This document shows, piece by piece, positions 43,177 through 51,771 of a DNA stretch of 64,000 nucleotides. The notes beneath the pieces were generated by a model. It saw nothing but the letters and a program-made list of their open reading frames with translations, did no database searches and was not told where the DNA came from. The position numbers and the translations under genes were made by a program. Within the stretch, counting starts at the first letter, position 1; every line of letters begins with the position of its first letter. Origin of the DNA: Metaruminococcus_A sp050943475 (GTDB taxonomy: Bacteria > Bacillota > Clostridia > Oscillospirales > Ruminococcaceae); the NCBI GenBank assembly GCA_050943475.1, contig JBMNPF010000006.1:62001-126000 (forward strand), given 5' to 3'.

Positions 43177-44292
43177 ATGCTGCAGTTGGATGAACTGAGA
43201 TTGGAACTGGAAGGCCTGGAACCGGAACTGCAAAGCCTGGGACAGGCGCTCAACCTCACGGCGCTCCGGGAGGAGGCCGCCGCGCTGGAACAGGAGAGCG
43301 CAAAGCCCGGCTTTTGGGACGATATGGCCGCCGGCCAGAAAATTTTACAGAAGATCCGCCACAACCAGAACATTTGTGAGCGGTACGACAAACTCCACAG
43401 TGAGTACAACGACCTGTTTACCATGATTGAAATTGCCAACGAGGAAAACGACGAATCCCTTGTGGAGGACATTACCGCGTCGGCGGAAAAGGTCAAGGCG
43501 GAGCTGGAATCCCAGAAGCTGACCACTCTGCTTTCCGGTGAATACGATTCCAAAAACGCCATTCTCACTTTCCACGCGGGCGCGGGCGGAACCGAGGCGC
43601 AGGACTGGGCGCAGATGCTTTACCGCATGTATCACAAATGGGCCGATCGGCACGCCTTTAAGGTCAAGCTGCTCGACTATCTGGACGGCGACGAAGCCGG
43701 CCTCAAAAGCGCCAGCATCCTCATCGAAGGGGAAAATGCTTATGGGTTCCTGCGCTCCGAAGCGGGTGTCCACCGGCTTGTACGTGTTTCGCCGTTTGAT
43801 TCCTCCGGCCGCCGTCACACCTCGTTTGCCTCGCTGGAGGTCATGCCGGAAATTGACGACGAGGAGGAAATCCCCATCCGGGATGAAGACCTGCGTGTGG
43901 ATACCTACCGTTCCAGCGGCGCGGGCGGCCAGCACGTCAACAAGACCGAATCCGCCATCCGTATCACCCATCTTCCGACCGGCATCGTCGTGGCCTGCCA
44001 GACCGAACGCAGCCAGATTCAGAACCGTGCGACCGCTATGAAGATGCTCAAATCCCGGCTTGCGGAGATCAAGCAGCGGGAACACCTTGAAAAGATTGAG
44101 GACATCAAAGGGGAGCAAAAGGAAATCGGCTGGGGCAGTCAGATCCGCTCCTACGTCTTTATGCCCTACACATTGGCTAAGGATCATCGTACCGGGTTTG
44201 AATCCGGCAACATTGGCGCGGTGATGGACGGCGATCTCGACGGCTTTATCAATGCCTACCTGGTGGATCAGGCCAAGCAGAACGCCGAATAA
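43177..44292 (+). CDS. prfB: Peptide chain release factor 2, without programmed frameshift
   Basis: 371 residues. RF2 recognises UGA and UAA stop codons. The stop-codon reading motif SPF is present (VSPFDSSGRRHTSF), as is the peptidyl-hydrolysis motif GGQ (RSSGAGGQHVNK). The start at 43177 has TTGGAGG 8 bases upstream and gives the usual N-terminus. In most bacteria prfB contains an in-frame UGA about 25 codons in and needs a +1 frameshift. Here the frame is continuous through that region (around LGQALNLTALREE) and no CUU-UGA slip site is visible, so this autoregulation is lost. Confidence 0.96.
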   Translation: MLQLDELRLELEGLEPELQSLGQALNLTALREEAAALEQESAKPGFWDDMAAGQKILQKIRHNQNICERYDKLHSEYNDLFTMIEIANEENDESLVEDITASAEKVKAELESQKLTTLLSGEYDSKNAILTFHAGAGGTEAQDWAQMLYRMYHKWADRHAFKVKLLDYLDGDEAGLKSASILIEGENAYGFLRSEAGVHRLVRVSPFDSSGRRHTSFASLEVMPEIDDEEEIPIRDEDLRVDTYRSSGAGGQHVNKTESAIRITHLPTGIVVACQTERSQIQNRATAMKMLKSRLAEIKQREHLEKIEDIKGEQKEIGWGSQIRSYVFMPYTLAKDHRTGFESGNIGAVMDGDLDGFINAYLVDQAKQNAE

Positions 44293-44298
44293 AACAGA

Positions 44299-44333
44299 CG
44301 GCCCCGGCGAACCTGCCGGGGCCGCGTTTGTTT
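44299..44333 (+). terminator. Rho-independent terminator of prfB
   Basis: CGGCCCCGGC and GCCGGGGCCG pair perfectly around 6 bases, followed by CGTTTGTTT. Confidence 0.85.
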
Positions 44334-44360
44334 CAGGGAGCGCCGTTCCCGTTGAACCGG

Positions 44361-44401
44361 AAAACAAAAGCCGCCCTGCATGATGACAGGGCGGCTTTTT
44401 T
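44361..44401. terminator. Bidirectional terminator between prfB and spo0A
   Basis: AAAAGCCGCCCTG and CAGGGCGGCTTTT pair perfectly, with A- and T-runs on either side. Confidence 0.9.
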
Positions 44402-44423
44402 ATGGAAGGTTGATTGGGGAGAC

Positions 44424-45191
44424 TTAAACAATATGGGAAGTCTTGAGCTTCAGGCGGAGTTTATCCGCAATCATGGCGATGAATTCCGAATTGGTTGGTT
44501 TGCCACGGCTGTTGTGAATGGTGTAGCCGAAGTAAGCGTTGAGGGTGTCAACGTCGCCGCGATCCCATGCGACCTCAATTGCGTGCCGGATGGCGCGCTC
44601 CACTCTGGACGAGGTGGTGTTATACGTTTTGGCAACTGTGGGGTACAAAAGCTTGGTGACCGAGTTGATCATTTCCGTATCCTCGATCGAAAGCCGGATG
44701 GATTCCCGCAGGTAATGGTACCCTTTGATGTGCGCGGGAACGCCGATTTGGTGAATGACCTCGGTGATCATCACCTCAAGGTCGGTGCTGTTCGGTTTGG
44801 CGGATGTTTCCGCCGGTGCATGAAAGTCGCTCAAAGCGATGACGCGGTCGACCAAATCCTCCAGCTCAAACGGTTTGAGCATAAAGTAAGAAGCGCCGCA
44901 GTTCATGAGTTCGCTCTGTAAAAACGAACTGTCGTATGCCGTTGTAATGATGAAAACCGGGCGCTTCGGCGCGTCCTTAAACATTTTGATGAGCTTGATT
45001 GCGTCCATTTGCTGCATGAGTGCGTCAACAATGACGACATCCGGGGTTTCTCTTAGGATTGCGTCGTAGATGATTTGGCCGTTTTTCGGTTCGGTCAGCA
45101 CCTCAAACCCTTTTTCGCGCAGAAGGTCTGCACAAATCAGGCCGTATTCAACGGATTCGTCGCCAATAATTACTTTGCGTTTGTTTGCCAC
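44424..45191 (-). CDS. spo0A: Sporulation master regulator Spo0A
   Basis: 255 residues. The receiver domain (1-120) has the acidic DES near residue 11, the phosphoacceptor Asp in VVIVDALMQQ (about 56) and Lys in MLKPFE (about 105). After a short linker the Spo0A DNA-binding domain begins near 140 with VIHQIGVPAHIKGYHYLRESI, and the recognition helix region SSRVERAIRHAIEVAW is nearly invariant in the family. Phosphorylated Spo0A switches the cell to sporulation. The start is GTG at 45191 with AAGGAGGAG upstream. It lies directly after spoIVB, the order conserved in Bacillus and Clostridia. Confidence 0.97.
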   Translation of the reverse strand: MANKRKVIIGDESVEYGLICADLLREKGFEVLTEPKNGQIIYDAILRETPDVVIVDALMQQMDAIKLIKMFKDAPKRPVFIITTAYDSSFLQSELMNCGASYFMLKPFELEDLVDRVIALSDFHAPAETSAKPNSTDLEVMITEVIHQIGVPAHIKGYHYLRESIRLSIEDTEMINSVTKLLYPTVAKTYNTTSSRVERAIRHAIEVAWDRGDVDTLNAYFGYTIHNSRGKPTNSEFIAMIADKLRLKLKTSHIV

Positions 45192-45224
45192 AGTTGCTCC
45201 TCCTTGTCTGTTCCTGTTGTCATA

Positions 45225-45253
45225 ATATTACCATATTTTGGAAATGTTGGCAA
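45225..45253 (-). promoter_or_regulatory. Promoter of spo0A
   Basis: Minus strand: TTGCCA, 17 bases, TAATAT, 34 bases before the GTG. A clear 0A box is not visible. Confidence 0.55.
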
Positions 45254-45340
45254 GACCTTTTTTACAATTTTTTCCAAATATTTGTAAAACCATGGTTGCT
45301 GCAAAGGGGTTCCGCCAAGAAAAGCAGTGAATTAAGGGCT

Positions 45341-46570
45341 TTAGGACTGTTTTTGCATGGCCGCTACGTTTTGGTACATATTTTCCGCAAATATGGCGTA
45401 TCCGCGGGTGGGGTCGTTGACGAAAACGTGGGTGACTGCACCAATGAGCTTGCCGTCCTGAACAATGGGGCTGCCGCTCATACCCTGCACAATTCCCCCG
45501 CAAAGCTCCAACAGCTCCGGATCGGTAATGCGCACAATCATGTTTTTGGTCGGGCTGTTTTCCAGCAGGTTGATTTTTTCAATTTCAATTTCATATGCCT
45601 TTGGGGTACTCCCGTTAATGGTGGTATAAACCGTAGCCTTCCCGGAATGCACCTCCTGCTTGAGCCCCATTGGAATAGCATCACTGTTCACCGGCGCTTC
45701 AAACATCTTCCCGAAAACGCCGGATTCATTGTTGACATATATGGTGCCGCAGGCGTCTTTGGAGACAAAGCTGCCGCGCAGTTCACCTGGCGTGCCGACC
45801 GTCCCTTTGACAATGTCATGGATTTTGACGTTGACAACGTCGCCCTGCATCACCGGCAGAATTTCGCCGGTATCCACGTCGCAGATGGCATGTCCCAGCC
45901 CGCCGAACGCTCCGGTAGCCGGGTCATAAAAGCTTACGGTGCCAATGCCAGCGGAACTGTCCCGCACCCAGAGCCCCGCCTTATAACCGCCGTCAATGGC
46001 GGACAGAGCAGGCTGGAGCACGAGGGTGAACTCTTTGTCGTTTCGGCGCAGATCCACCGAAACGCTTTTGCCGCCACAGGCGGAAATAACCTCAGCAACT
46101 TCGTCGTTGGAAGAAACCGCAGCCCCATTGATTTTATAGATAATATCCCCGGTCTGAATGCCGGCCTGCTTTGCCGGATTGACCGTTCCCTGTGCGGTGG
46201 AGATTTCGTTGAGCCCGACGACGATGACCCCATCGGTCAAAATTTTTACCCCGAAGGGTGTGCCGCAGGGGGCAAGCGCTACCTCTGAAATGGTCTCGAC
46301 CGTGGCGGTTTTCACCGGGATAATCCCGAACAGGGAAAGCTGCACGTCCTGGCTGACCGGTGTTACACTTGAAGCATTCGCGGCGGCGGTGTCATAGCTG
46401 CTGCTGACCTGTACGCCAAACATGCCGGAGATGGAAAAATCTTCCCCTTTGATATTATAATAGTGTTCCGGTGCAGCCATGTCAACATAAACCGCCATGC
46501 CGAGCACCGAAAAGGACAGCACGGCAGCAAACAGTGTCACCGTCTGTACCAGTTTCCTCATCAATTTCAT
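45341..46570 (-). CDS. spoIVB: SpoIVB serine peptidase
   Basis: 409 residues. A single N-terminal membrane segment (about 8-28) is followed by a PDZ domain (about 115-195, with GIQTGDIIYKINGAAV) and the S55 peptidase domain. Catalytic His in GLGHAICD and Ser in GMSGSPIVQDGKL are intact. SpoIVB is made in the forespore and cleaves SpoIVFA to activate pro-sigma-K processing. It precedes spo0A by 150 bases. The start is uncertain (ATG at 46570 or 46561); neither has a strong ribosome binding site. A better site (AAAGGAAG) precedes an out-of-frame ATG at 46622 that would give a 46-residue overlapping frame. Confidence 0.95.
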   Translation of the reverse strand: MKLMRKLVQTVTLFAAVLSFSVLGMAVYVDMAAPEHYYNIKGEDFSISGMFGVQVSSSYDTAAANASSVTPVSQDVQLSLFGIIPVKTATVETISEVALAPCGTPFGVKILTDGVIVVGLNEISTAQGTVNPAKQAGIQTGDIIYKINGAAVSSNDEVAEVISACGGKSVSVDLRRNDKEFTLVLQPALSAIDGGYKAGLWVRDSSAGIGTVSFYDPATGAFGGLGHAICDVDTGEILPVMQGDVVNVKIHDIVKGTVGTPGELRGSFVSKDACGTIYVNNESGVFGKMFEAPVNSDAIPMGLKQEVHSGKATVYTTINGSTPKAYEIEIEKINLLENSPTKNMIVRITDPELLELCGGIVQGMSGSPIVQDGKLIGAVTHVFVNDPTRGYAIFAENMYQNVAAMQKQS

Positions 46571-46694
46571 GTTGCTTTTTGGGGATTTGTATTGCGTCCC
46601 CGCTCCTTCCTTGGGTTTTCATAGAACTTCCTTTCATAATATCTGCCGAAAACAAAAGAATATAAATGGCAAAATACATGGAAAAAACAATGAA

Positions 46695-46723
46695 TTGTAT
46701 TGTCGGAAATCCTGTGCTATAAT
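46695..46723 (+). promoter_or_regulatory. Promoter of the ATPase-2-oxoacid oxidoreductase operon
   Basis: TTGTAT, 17 bases, TATAAT, 62 bases before the first ATG. Confidence 0.65.
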
Positions 46724-46784
46724 AGGTATAACCTGCAATGCAGGTATTTATTTGCCCCGCAATATAGAAAAGGAAACTGTTTTT

Positions 46785-47447
46785 ATGCTTTCATTTCAAA
46801 AAATTAACATCATTACCGGGCATTACGGCTGCGGTAAGACCAATTTGTCCATCAACATTGCGTTGTGGCTGGCAAAACAGGGGGAAAAGGTCACGGTAAT
46901 TGACCTTGATATTGTAAACCCTTATTTCCGCACCTATGATTATAAAGACTTATTCGAGCAAAACGGCATTGAAATCATTGCGCCGAATTTTGCGTCGACC
47001 AATTTGGATATTCCATCCCTTCCGGGCAGCATACAAAGCCACCTGCGCGGCGGCGACCGCACTTTGGTGATCGACGTCGGCGGAGACGATGCAGGCGCCA
47101 TTGCCTTGGGGCAGTATGCTCCGCTCATTCAGCAGCAGGAGTATGAAATGCTTTATGTGTTTAATCCTTACCGCTACCTGACGCAGGATCCGGAAGAAGC
47201 AGCGGTGCTGCTGCGTGAAATTGAACAGGCGTCGCGTATTCGCGTCACCGGGCTTGTCAACAATGCAAACCTCGGTGTGCAGACCACCGCACAGACGGTG
47301 GAGCAAAGCCTGGGGTTTGGTCAGAAACTTTCCGGCCTGACCGGCCTGCCGGTTCGTTTTGTTTCCTGTGTGCAACAGCATGGGGTTCAGATAAACGGGG
47401 TTGATGTATTTCCCATTGAGACTTACATCCAATCCTATGGAGAATAG
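46785..47447 (+). CDS. MinD/ParA-like P-loop ATPase
   Basis: 220 residues. The Walker A is GHYGCGKTN (about residues 11-19), followed by VTVIDLDIVNPYFRTYDY, with the Asp of the deviant-Walker ATPases and a switch region, and LVIDVGGDDAGA near residue 92. This places it in the CobQ/MinD/ParA group. The ATG at 46785 follows AAAAGGAAA by 9 bases; the longer frame begins inside the promoter. It lies 23 bases before a ferredoxin and the three 2-oxoacid oxidoreductase subunits. I infer a role in maturation (for example Fe-S insertion) or regulation of that enzyme, as with MinD-like Fe-S carriers, but the usual CxxC of such carriers is not seen. Confidence 0.75.
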   Translation: MLSFQKINIITGHYGCGKTNLSINIALWLAKQGEKVTVIDLDIVNPYFRTYDYKDLFEQNGIEIIAPNFASTNLDIPSLPGSIQSHLRGGDRTLVIDVGGDDAGAIALGQYAPLIQQQEYEMLYVFNPYRYLTQDPEEAAVLLREIEQASRIRVTGLVNNANLGVQTTAQTVEQSLGFGQKLSGLTGLPVRFVSCVQQHGVQINGVDVFPIETYIQSYGE

Positions 47448-47470
47448 ACGAGGAGAAGAGGAGGTAACGT

Positions 47471-47677
47471 ATGGCTAAGACAACCATCAATGTCGACCGC
47501 TGTAAAGGCTGTGGGCTTTGCACTACGGTTTGTCCGAAAAAAATCATCCAGCTTTCTAAAACGGTCCTGAATGCAAAGGGCTACAACCCGGCTGAGATTG
47601 TGGATATGGACAGCTGCATTGGCTGCGCAATGTGTGCGCGTATGTGCCCGGATTGTGCAATTACGGTCGAAAAGTAG
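47471..47677 (+). CDS. 2[4Fe-4S] ferredoxin-type delta subunit of 2-oxoacid:ferredoxin oxidoreductase
   Basis: 68 residues, a two-cluster ferredoxin with CKGCGLCTTVCPKK and CIGCAMCARMCPDC, both complete CxxCxxCxxxC motifs. Being first of four clustered subunit genes it corresponds to KorD/VorD, the electron-transfer subunit. AGGAGG lies upstream of the ATG. Confidence 0.9.
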   Translation: MAKTTINVDRCKGCGLCTTVCPKKIIQLSKTVLNAKGYNPAEIVDMDSCIGCAMCARMCPDCAITVEK

Positions 47678-47736
47678 TCGAATTTTAAAACTATTTGTAT
47701 TTTCTTGGGGGATTATACAAAGAAACGGAGGCAACT

Positions 47737-48813
47737 ATGTCACAACAGTATATGATGAAGGGGAACGAAGCCCTTGCTGAGGCGGCTATCCGTGCCGGAT
47801 GCAAGTACTTCTTTGGTTACCCGATTACACCGCAGACCGAAGTGGCTGCCTACATGTCAAAGCGCATGCCGAAAATTGGCGGAACTTTTTTGCAGGCGGA
47901 GTCGGAGATTGCGGCGATTAATATGGTGCTGGGCGCTGCATCGGCAGGGGCGCGGGCAATGACCTCGTCTTCTTCGCCGGGAATCAGCCTGAAAACCGAA
48001 GGCATTTCTTACATAGCAGGTTCAGACCTGCCTTGTCTTATTATCAATGTTCAGCGCGGCGGCCCGGGTCTCGGCGGTATTCAGCCTTCCCAGGCGGACT
48101 ATTACCAGGCGACCAAAGCGCCGGGTCACGGCGACCTGCACCTGCTGGTCTTTGCGCCGGCGAGCATTCAGGAAATTGTTGACCTTGTTGGCCGTGCCTT
48201 TGACAAGGCGGATGAATACCGCATGCCGGCCATGCTGCTCGCAGACGGCGCACTCGGCCAAATGATGGAGCCGATTGCTTTTCCGGACGAAGACGGCGAG
48301 AAGCAGCTCCCGGCGAAACCGTGGGCAACCACCGGTACCGAGGGCAAACGCAAAACCAACATTACCAACTCCCTTTACCTCGATCCGAATGCGCTGGAAA
48401 ACTGTGTCAAAGAGCGGTTTGAGCGTTATGAAAAAATCAAAAGAGACGAGGTTCTCTATGAAGAGTTCCAGACCGAGGATGCCGATGTCATCATCGTTGC
48501 CTACGGTGTGACTTCTCGTATCTGCAAGAGCACCATCAATGACGCGCGCGCCAAAGGTTTAAAGGTTGGTATGATCCGCCCGATTACCCTCTGGCCGTTC
48601 CCGACTGAGATCATTCGTAAGACTGCGGAACATGCCAAGGCCTTCCTCACCGTTGAAATGAGCATGGGCCAGATGGTGGATGACGTCCGCCTTGCGGTCG
48701 AAGGCCGCTGCCCGGTTCACTTCTTCGGGCACACCGGCGGCGTGATTCCGACCCCGGAAGAGGTTTACAACAAAGCCAAAGAAATTATTGAAGCAATGGG
48801 AGGTGGCCGGTAA
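47737..48813 (+). CDS. 2-oxoacid:ferredoxin oxidoreductase alpha subunit (KorA/VorB type)
   Basis: 358 residues, containing the pyrimidine-binding and transketolase C-terminal-like domains of the alpha subunit: GNEALAEAAIRAGCKYFFGYPITPQTEVAAYM at the N-terminus, AMTSSSSPGISLKTEGISY near residue 85, and VGMIRPITLWPFP near residue 280. The complex oxidatively decarboxylates 2-oxoglutarate or branched 2-oxoacids to the acyl-CoA with reduced ferredoxin, or runs in reverse. The start ATG has ACGGAGG 6 bases upstream. Substrate cannot be decided from sequence; many databases call this type VorB. Its stop codon overlaps the next ATG by one base. Confidence 0.92.
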   Translation: MSQQYMMKGNEALAEAAIRAGCKYFFGYPITPQTEVAAYMSKRMPKIGGTFLQAESEIAAINMVLGAASAGARAMTSSSSPGISLKTEGISYIAGSDLPCLIINVQRGGPGLGGIQPSQADYYQATKAPGHGDLHLLVFAPASIQEIVDLVGRAFDKADEYRMPAMLLADGALGQMMEPIAFPDEDGEKQLPAKPWATTGTEGKRKTNITNSLYLDPNALENCVKERFERYEKIKRDEVLYEEFQTEDADVIIVAYGVTSRICKSTINDARAKGLKVGMIRPITLWPFPTEIIRKTAEHAKAFLTVEMSMGQMVDDVRLAVEGRCPVHFFGHTGGVIPTPEEVYNKAKEIIEAMGGGR

Positions 48814-49568
48814 TGGCAATCGTATTTGAAAAAACCAAAGGCCTCACCGACGTGGCAACCCATTACTGCCCGGGCTGCGGCCACGGAATTGTGCACCGTC
48901 TGGTTGCGGAGTCTCTTGTGGAACTCGGCGTGCTGGAAAAAGCAGTTGGTGTTTGTCCGGTTGGCTGCTCGGTTATGGCATACGACTATTTTAACTGTGA
49001 CTTTATTGAAGCCCCGCACGGCAGAGCGCCGGCGGTTGCGACCGGTGCCAAGCGTGTCCTCGGTGATAAAAACATAGTATTTACCTACCAGGGTGACGGC
49101 GACCTTGCCGCGATTGGTACGGCGGAGACGGTTCATTCGGCCACCCGCGGCGAGAACATCACCGTTATCTTCATCAACAATGCCATTTACGGCATGACCG
49201 GCGGCCAGATGGCCCCGACCACCCTGCCGAACCAGATCACCCAGACCACCCCGTATGGCCGTGACGTCAAGACCGCCGGTTATCCGGTCCGTGTCTGTGA
49301 GATGCTCTCCACCCTGGATGGCGTCGCTTATGCAGAGCGTGTCACTGTTGATTCGGTTCCGCACATCAATGCGGCAAAAGCGGCGATTAAAAAGGCGTTT
49401 CAGAACCAGATTGAGGGCAAAGGTTTCTCGATTGTTGAGGTTGTTTCCAACTGCCCGACCAACTGGGGCTTAAGTCCGGCGGAGTCTATGCAGTGGCTGC
49501 GTGACAACATGCTGCCGTATTATCCTCTCGGCGTGTATAAGGACAAAGACAAGGAGGGGAACAACTAA
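48813..49568 (+). CDS. 2-oxoacid:ferredoxin oxidoreductase beta subunit (thiamine pyrophosphate binding)
   Basis: 251 residues. HYCPGCGHGIVHRL near residue 16 and the ThDP-Mg motif GDGDLAAIGTAETVHSATRGENITVIFINN (GDGD to NN) identify the beta subunit. CPVGCSV near residue 49 adds to the Cys residues that may hold the proximal cluster in KorB/VorA-type enzymes. It overlaps korA and the gamma gene by one base each, so subunits are made in equal amounts. Confidence 0.94.
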   Translation: MAIVFEKTKGLTDVATHYCPGCGHGIVHRLVAESLVELGVLEKAVGVCPVGCSVMAYDYFNCDFIEAPHGRAPAVATGAKRVLGDKNIVFTYQGDGDLAAIGTAETVHSATRGENITVIFINNAIYGMTGGQMAPTTLPNQITQTTPYGRDVKTAGYPVRVCEMLSTLDGVAYAERVTVDSVPHINAAKAAIKKAFQNQIEGKGFSIVEVVSNCPTNWGLSPAESMQWLRDNMLPYYPLGVYKDKDKEGNN

Positions 49569-50101
49569 TGGATAAGAACATTGTACTGGCTGGCTTCGGC
49601 GGACAGGGGATTCTGTTTGCCGGCAAGGTCTGCGCTTATACCGGCATGATTGATAACCTCCATGTATCCTGGCTGCCGTCCTACGGCCCGGAGATGCGCG
49701 GCGGCACCGCCAACTGCTCGGTCTGTATTTCGGGAAAAGAAATCGGTTCTCCGCGTGTGCTTAATCCGAACATTCTCATTGCCATGAACATCCAATCCTA
49801 TGACAAGTTCATTGACGCGGTGGTTGAGGGCGGTACGGCGATCATCAACAGCACTCTCATCAACAAACGCTGTGAGAACGACAAGATCCACTGCGTTTAC
49901 ATCCCCGCCACTGAAATGGCGAACGAGAATGAATTGCAGGGGCTTGCCAATATTATCTGTCTCGGCAGCATGCTCAAACACACTGGGTTTACCAGTTATG
50001 AGACAGCGGAGGAAGCTATCCGCAAATGTGTGCCTGCAAAAAAGGCGCATTTGCTGGATGCAAACCTCAAAGCGCTGAAACTGGGCTACGATTTCGAATA
50101 A
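49568..50101 (+). CDS. 2-oxoacid:ferredoxin oxidoreductase gamma subunit
   Basis: 177 residues of the POR gamma domain: NIVLAGFGGQGILFAGKVCAY at the N-terminus and SYGPEMRGGTANCSVCIS, both strongly conserved. It completes the four-subunit (delta-alpha-beta-gamma) enzyme. The transcript ends at the hairpin at 50115. Confidence 0.94.
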   Translation: MDKNIVLAGFGGQGILFAGKVCAYTGMIDNLHVSWLPSYGPEMRGGTANCSVCISGKEIGSPRVLNPNILIAMNIQSYDKFIDAVVEGGTAIINSTLINKRCENDKIHCVYIPATEMANENELQGLANIICLGSMLKHTGFTSYETAEEAIRKCVPAKKAHLLDANLKALKLGYDFE

Positions 50102-50114
50102 TTAGACCAATAAT

Positions 50115-50149
50115 AAAACACCTCCGCGGTATCTGCGGGGGTGTTTTTT
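50115..50149 (+). terminator. Rho-independent terminator of the oxidoreductase operon
   Basis: AAAACACCTCCGC pairs with TGCGGGGGTGTTTT (one bulge) and is followed by TTTT. The following 190 bases (50150-50339) show nothing recognisable. Confidence 0.85.
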
Positions 50150-50339
50150 GTTGCGAGGAGAGGAGCCCGTGGAACCTGTGGCGTCTGCATGAATTTAATA
50201 ATCCTTGTACATCGTTTTTTGCGCTGCAATAGAAGATGCGGCACAGACTGAGTAAAAAGTCCACTCCGGGGACCGAACGGAACAAAAGGGATTGGTATTC
50301 CTATATAAATAGGATGACAATTGCCTTTCTAAATCGCCA

Positions 50340-50376
50340 AAAAAGGTTCCTCAAAAAAGTTTGAGGAACCTTTTTA
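50340..50376 (-). terminator. Rho-independent terminator of the MFS gene
   Basis: AAAAGGTTCCTCAAA pairs with TTGAGGAACCTTTT; both strands have T-runs. Confidence 0.88.
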
Positions 50377-50386
50377 AAATGAATTC

Positions 50387-51664
50387 CTAATGGGCTTCCA
50401 GTTCGGATCCATCGGCAGATGAAGCAGAGCCATTTCGCACACCGTAAGGCAGCAGTTTTTTGTTCATCAAAACAGCAAGGCCGATTCCTGCCATAATAAC
50501 GCCGGTAATGATTAACAGCACTTCAATGCTTACAACGTCCGCAACCGGGCCGAACACCGCTGTACCAAGCGGAACAGCTGCTGTGGTGACAATCTGTACC
50601 AGCGAGAAGACGCGCCCTTGTTTGTCCGGGTCGGTAGTCTCCTGCAAAAGCACCATAAACGGAGAGCTGATAAAAGGCATACAACTGCCGACAAGCAGCA
50701 TAATGAACAGATAAATCCAGAAATTCCACGGCAGGCCCAGTACCGCGGTCAGAATACCAAACAGCATACAGAATGCCCCTATGGTCCGCAGCCGGTTTTG
50801 AAATCCTCCCCAGGAAGCGACAACAACGCCGCCGACAATGCTGCCAACACTAAAAATCATTTCATTGAGGGTGAGTCGCCAGACTTCGTCTCCAAAGGAA
50901 CGGGTTACCATGAGTGGGGTCAGCATGGCGGCCGGGGTGATAAAAAACATAAAGAAAGCGTATACAATGAGCAATACTTTAATAAACGGATGTTTCCAGG
51001 CGTACAGCATGCCGGTTTTCAGTTCATGTAGGTAGCCTTTTTCGGTTTGGACAGCTTCCCGGACGAGCTTTGGCACCTTTAGCGTGAACATAATCACAAT
51101 GGCGATCGCTGCGGTACCAACGTCTACAAAAAAGGTAGAGACAATCCCCGCTGTACCGAGCAGGGTGCCGCTGATGGCGGGAGACAGCACCATGGTTAGG
51201 GACTGGATGCTCCCGTTGATGCCGTTGATACGCATTAGCTTGTCGGTTGGAACAAGCTGTGGAATCATGGCGTTGACAGCGGGCGTTTGGATGCCCTGGC
51301 CGACGGAGCGGATGCCCAAAACGGTAAACAACAGCCAGAGTTCCTGGTGCCCGCTTAGGAAAAGGAGCGCTAAAACGAGAGTGAAAAAGGCAATGACACC
51401 GTCCGCCGCCATGATGAGAACCCTACGGCTGTAACGGTCGGCCCAGACCCCGGCGAAAAGCGAGATGAGAAGCTGCGGCAGAAAGCCGCAGAGGGTGGAT
51501 ATAGTCACCATCAGCCCGGAGGAGGTGGTGAGAGTAATGTGCCAGATAATGGCGAACTGCACCAGCGAGGAGCCAAACAGTGAAATGGTTTGGCCCGACA
51601 GGAAGAGTATAATATCCCGTTTCCAGTGCACGGGTGCGGTTAAGGATGGTTGGTTGATTCCCAT
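50387..51664 (-). CDS. Major facilitator exporter (MefA/macrolide-type, MFS_3)
   Basis: 425 residues with 12 membrane segments. The N-terminus (ILFLSGQTISLFGSSLVQFAIIW) and the loop AGVWADRYSRRVLIM between segments two and three are typical of the drug:H+ antiporter group that includes Mef macrolide pumps; IPQLVPTDKLMRINGINGS is another recurring element. The likely role is proton-driven export of a drug or metabolite; resistance cannot be inferred. No erm/msr-type gene accompanies it. It follows the GNAT gene on the minus strand after a terminator. Confidence 0.88.
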   Translation of the reverse strand: MGINQPSLTAPVHWKRDIILFLSGQTISLFGSSLVQFAIIWHITLTTSSGLMVTISTLCGFLPQLLISLFAGVWADRYSRRVLIMAADGVIAFFTLVLALLFLSGHQELWLLFTVLGIRSVGQGIQTPAVNAMIPQLVPTDKLMRINGINGSIQSLTMVLSPAISGTLLGTAGIVSTFFVDVGTAAIAIVIMFTLKVPKLVREAVQTEKGYLHELKTGMLYAWKHPFIKVLLIVYAFFMFFITPAAMLTPLMVTRSFGDEVWRLTLNEMIFSVGSIVGGVVVASWGGFQNRLRTIGAFCMLFGILTAVLGLPWNFWIYLFIMLLVGSCMPFISSPFMVLLQETTDPDKQGRVFSLVQIVTTAAVPLGTAVFGPVADVVSIEVLLIITGVIMAGIGLAVLMNKKLLPYGVRNGSASSADGSELEAH

Positions 51665-51694
51665 AAATTTCCTTTGCGTCGTAGAAATGTGAAA

Positions 51695-51722
51695 GCCCCG
51701 GCCGGCATGTGCCGGCCGGGGC
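51695..51722 (-). terminator. GC-rich perfect hairpin between GNAT and MFS genes
   Basis: The 13-base arms GCCCCGGCCGGCA and TGCCGGCCGGGGC are separated by two bases; the minus strand continues TTTCAC. Probably terminates the GNAT transcript. Confidence 0.7.
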
Positions 51723-51771
51723 GAGCGTATAGGGGGAGAGCAGTCAGAATGCTGCGCATTCTCCTGCTGTT

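Noticed and set aside
46482..46622. 46-codon frame overlapping the start of spoIVB, with a better ribosome binding site
   Set aside because: The product is unrecognisable and out of frame with SpoIVB. It may be chance, although an overlapping leader peptide cannot be excluded.
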